Position numbers and translations under genes: made by a program | Shown: piece after piece, positions 22,100 through 22,327 of the stretch | How positions within the stretch are numbered: the first letter of the stretch is position 1 | Layout of the letters: each line of letters opens with the position of its first letter | Assembly: GCA_910577915.1 (NCBI GenBank) | Contig: CAJTOM010000042.1 | Span: forward strand, 1-22,327 | Direction: 5' to 3' | Source of the DNA: an uncultured Oscillospiraceae bacterium | GTDB taxonomy: Bacteria; Bacillota; Clostridia; Oscillospirales; Oscillospiraceae | Length of the DNA: 22,327 nt | The notes under the pieces: model-generated | Databases searched by the model: none | What the model was told of the DNA's origin: nothing | What the model saw: only the letters and a program-made list of their open reading frames with translations

Positions 22100-22327
22100 A
22101 TGCGTATTCAGCACAATATTATGGCGATGAACGCCTACCGCAACTACAACAACAACACCTCCGCTCTGAGCAAGAACCTGGAGAAGCTGTCCTCCGGCTA
22201 CAAGATCAACCGCGCCGGTGACGACGCCGCCGGTCTGGCCATTTCCGAGAAGATGCGCGCCCAGATCACCGGCCTGAACGCCGCCCAGAAGAACGTCAAG
22301 GATGGCATCAGCCTGGTCAAGACCGCT
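22100..22327 (+). CDS. fliC: Flagellin (5' part only)
   Basis: Flagellin forms the filament. The first 76 residues are visible: MRIQHNIMAMNAYRNYNNN, then SALSKNLEKLSSGYKINRAGDDAAGLAISEKM and a QITGLNAAQKNVKDGISL helix. These are the standard D0/D1 N-terminal features, including the SSGxxINxAxDDAAG signature. Start: ATG at 22100 with AAAAGGAG ten bases upstream. The rest lies beyond the window. FliW, CsrA and FlgM encoded to the left are its expected regulators. Confidence 0.97.
   Translation, partial: MRIQHNIMAMNAYRNYNNNTSALSKNLEKLSSGYKINRAGDDAAGLAISEKMRAQITGLNAAQKNVKDGISLVKTA

Noticed and set aside
1..22327. tRNA, rRNA, CRISPR arrays, insertion sequences
   Set aside because: None was seen. 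The direct repeats present are the FlgD coding repeat and the palindrome pair, and no transposase-like frame occurs.

Overview
The window is a flagellar gene cluster from a Gram-positive, low-redox-type Bacillota with a high-GC genome. The signs are strong purine-rich ribosome binding sites (AAAGGAG/GGAGG) before almost every gene, sigma-A promoters with TATAAT boxes, FliY instead of FliN, a FliW-CsrA pair, a YviE-like DUF6470 gene between flgL and fliW, and GC well above 60 percent. A clostridial lineage such as Oscillospirales/Oscillospiraceae fits best; this is inferred from gene order and composition, not from a marker gene.

Layout. From 1 to 14341 the minus strand carries an early (fla/che-type) operon, read right to left: flgB, flgC, fliE, fliF, fliG, fliH, fliI, fliJ, fliK, flgD, a TIGR02530-type hook-operon gene, flgE, flbD, motA, motB, fliM, and a fliY that runs off the left edge. 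Its probable sigma-A promoter lies at 14472-14500, with a consensus Spo0A box just upstream. From 14745 to 20476, also on the minus strand, is the late cluster flgM, flgN, flgK, flgL, DUF6470, fliW, csrA, in the same order as in Bacillus subtilis, with a sigma-28-like promoter before flgM. On the plus strand at the right are a PilZ protein gene with its own sigma-A promoter and terminator, a second divergent csrA, and the start of flagellin (cut by the window edge).

How the parts work together. flgB/flgC/fliE/fliF build the rod and MS ring. fliG/fliM/fliY form the switch. fliH/fliI/fliJ form the export ATPase, and fliK/flgD/flgE the hook with its cap and length control. motA/motB are the stator. 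flgK/flgL are the hook-filament junction, flgN their chaperone, and flgM the anti-sigma-28 factor that delays flagellin until the hook is finished. FliW and CsrA couple flagellin protein level to flagellin mRNA translation; the flagellin leader here carries a hairpin with GGA in its loop plus a GGA-containing ribosome binding site, the classic CsrA arrangement.

The most unusual region is 21405-22099, between the PilZ gene and flagellin. It holds a second CsrA lacking several features of the first, a perfect 36-bp palindrome with a degenerate copy 116 bp upstream, a leftward sigma-28-like promoter followed by a leftward terminator-like hairpin (a candidate small RNA of about 100 nt), and a long-range stem in the flagellin leader. 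Other points of note are an Asp-rich DxDxDG repeat tail on FlgD, low-GC central segments in FlgK and FlgE, and a hairpin plus five-codon leader peptide at the motA start.
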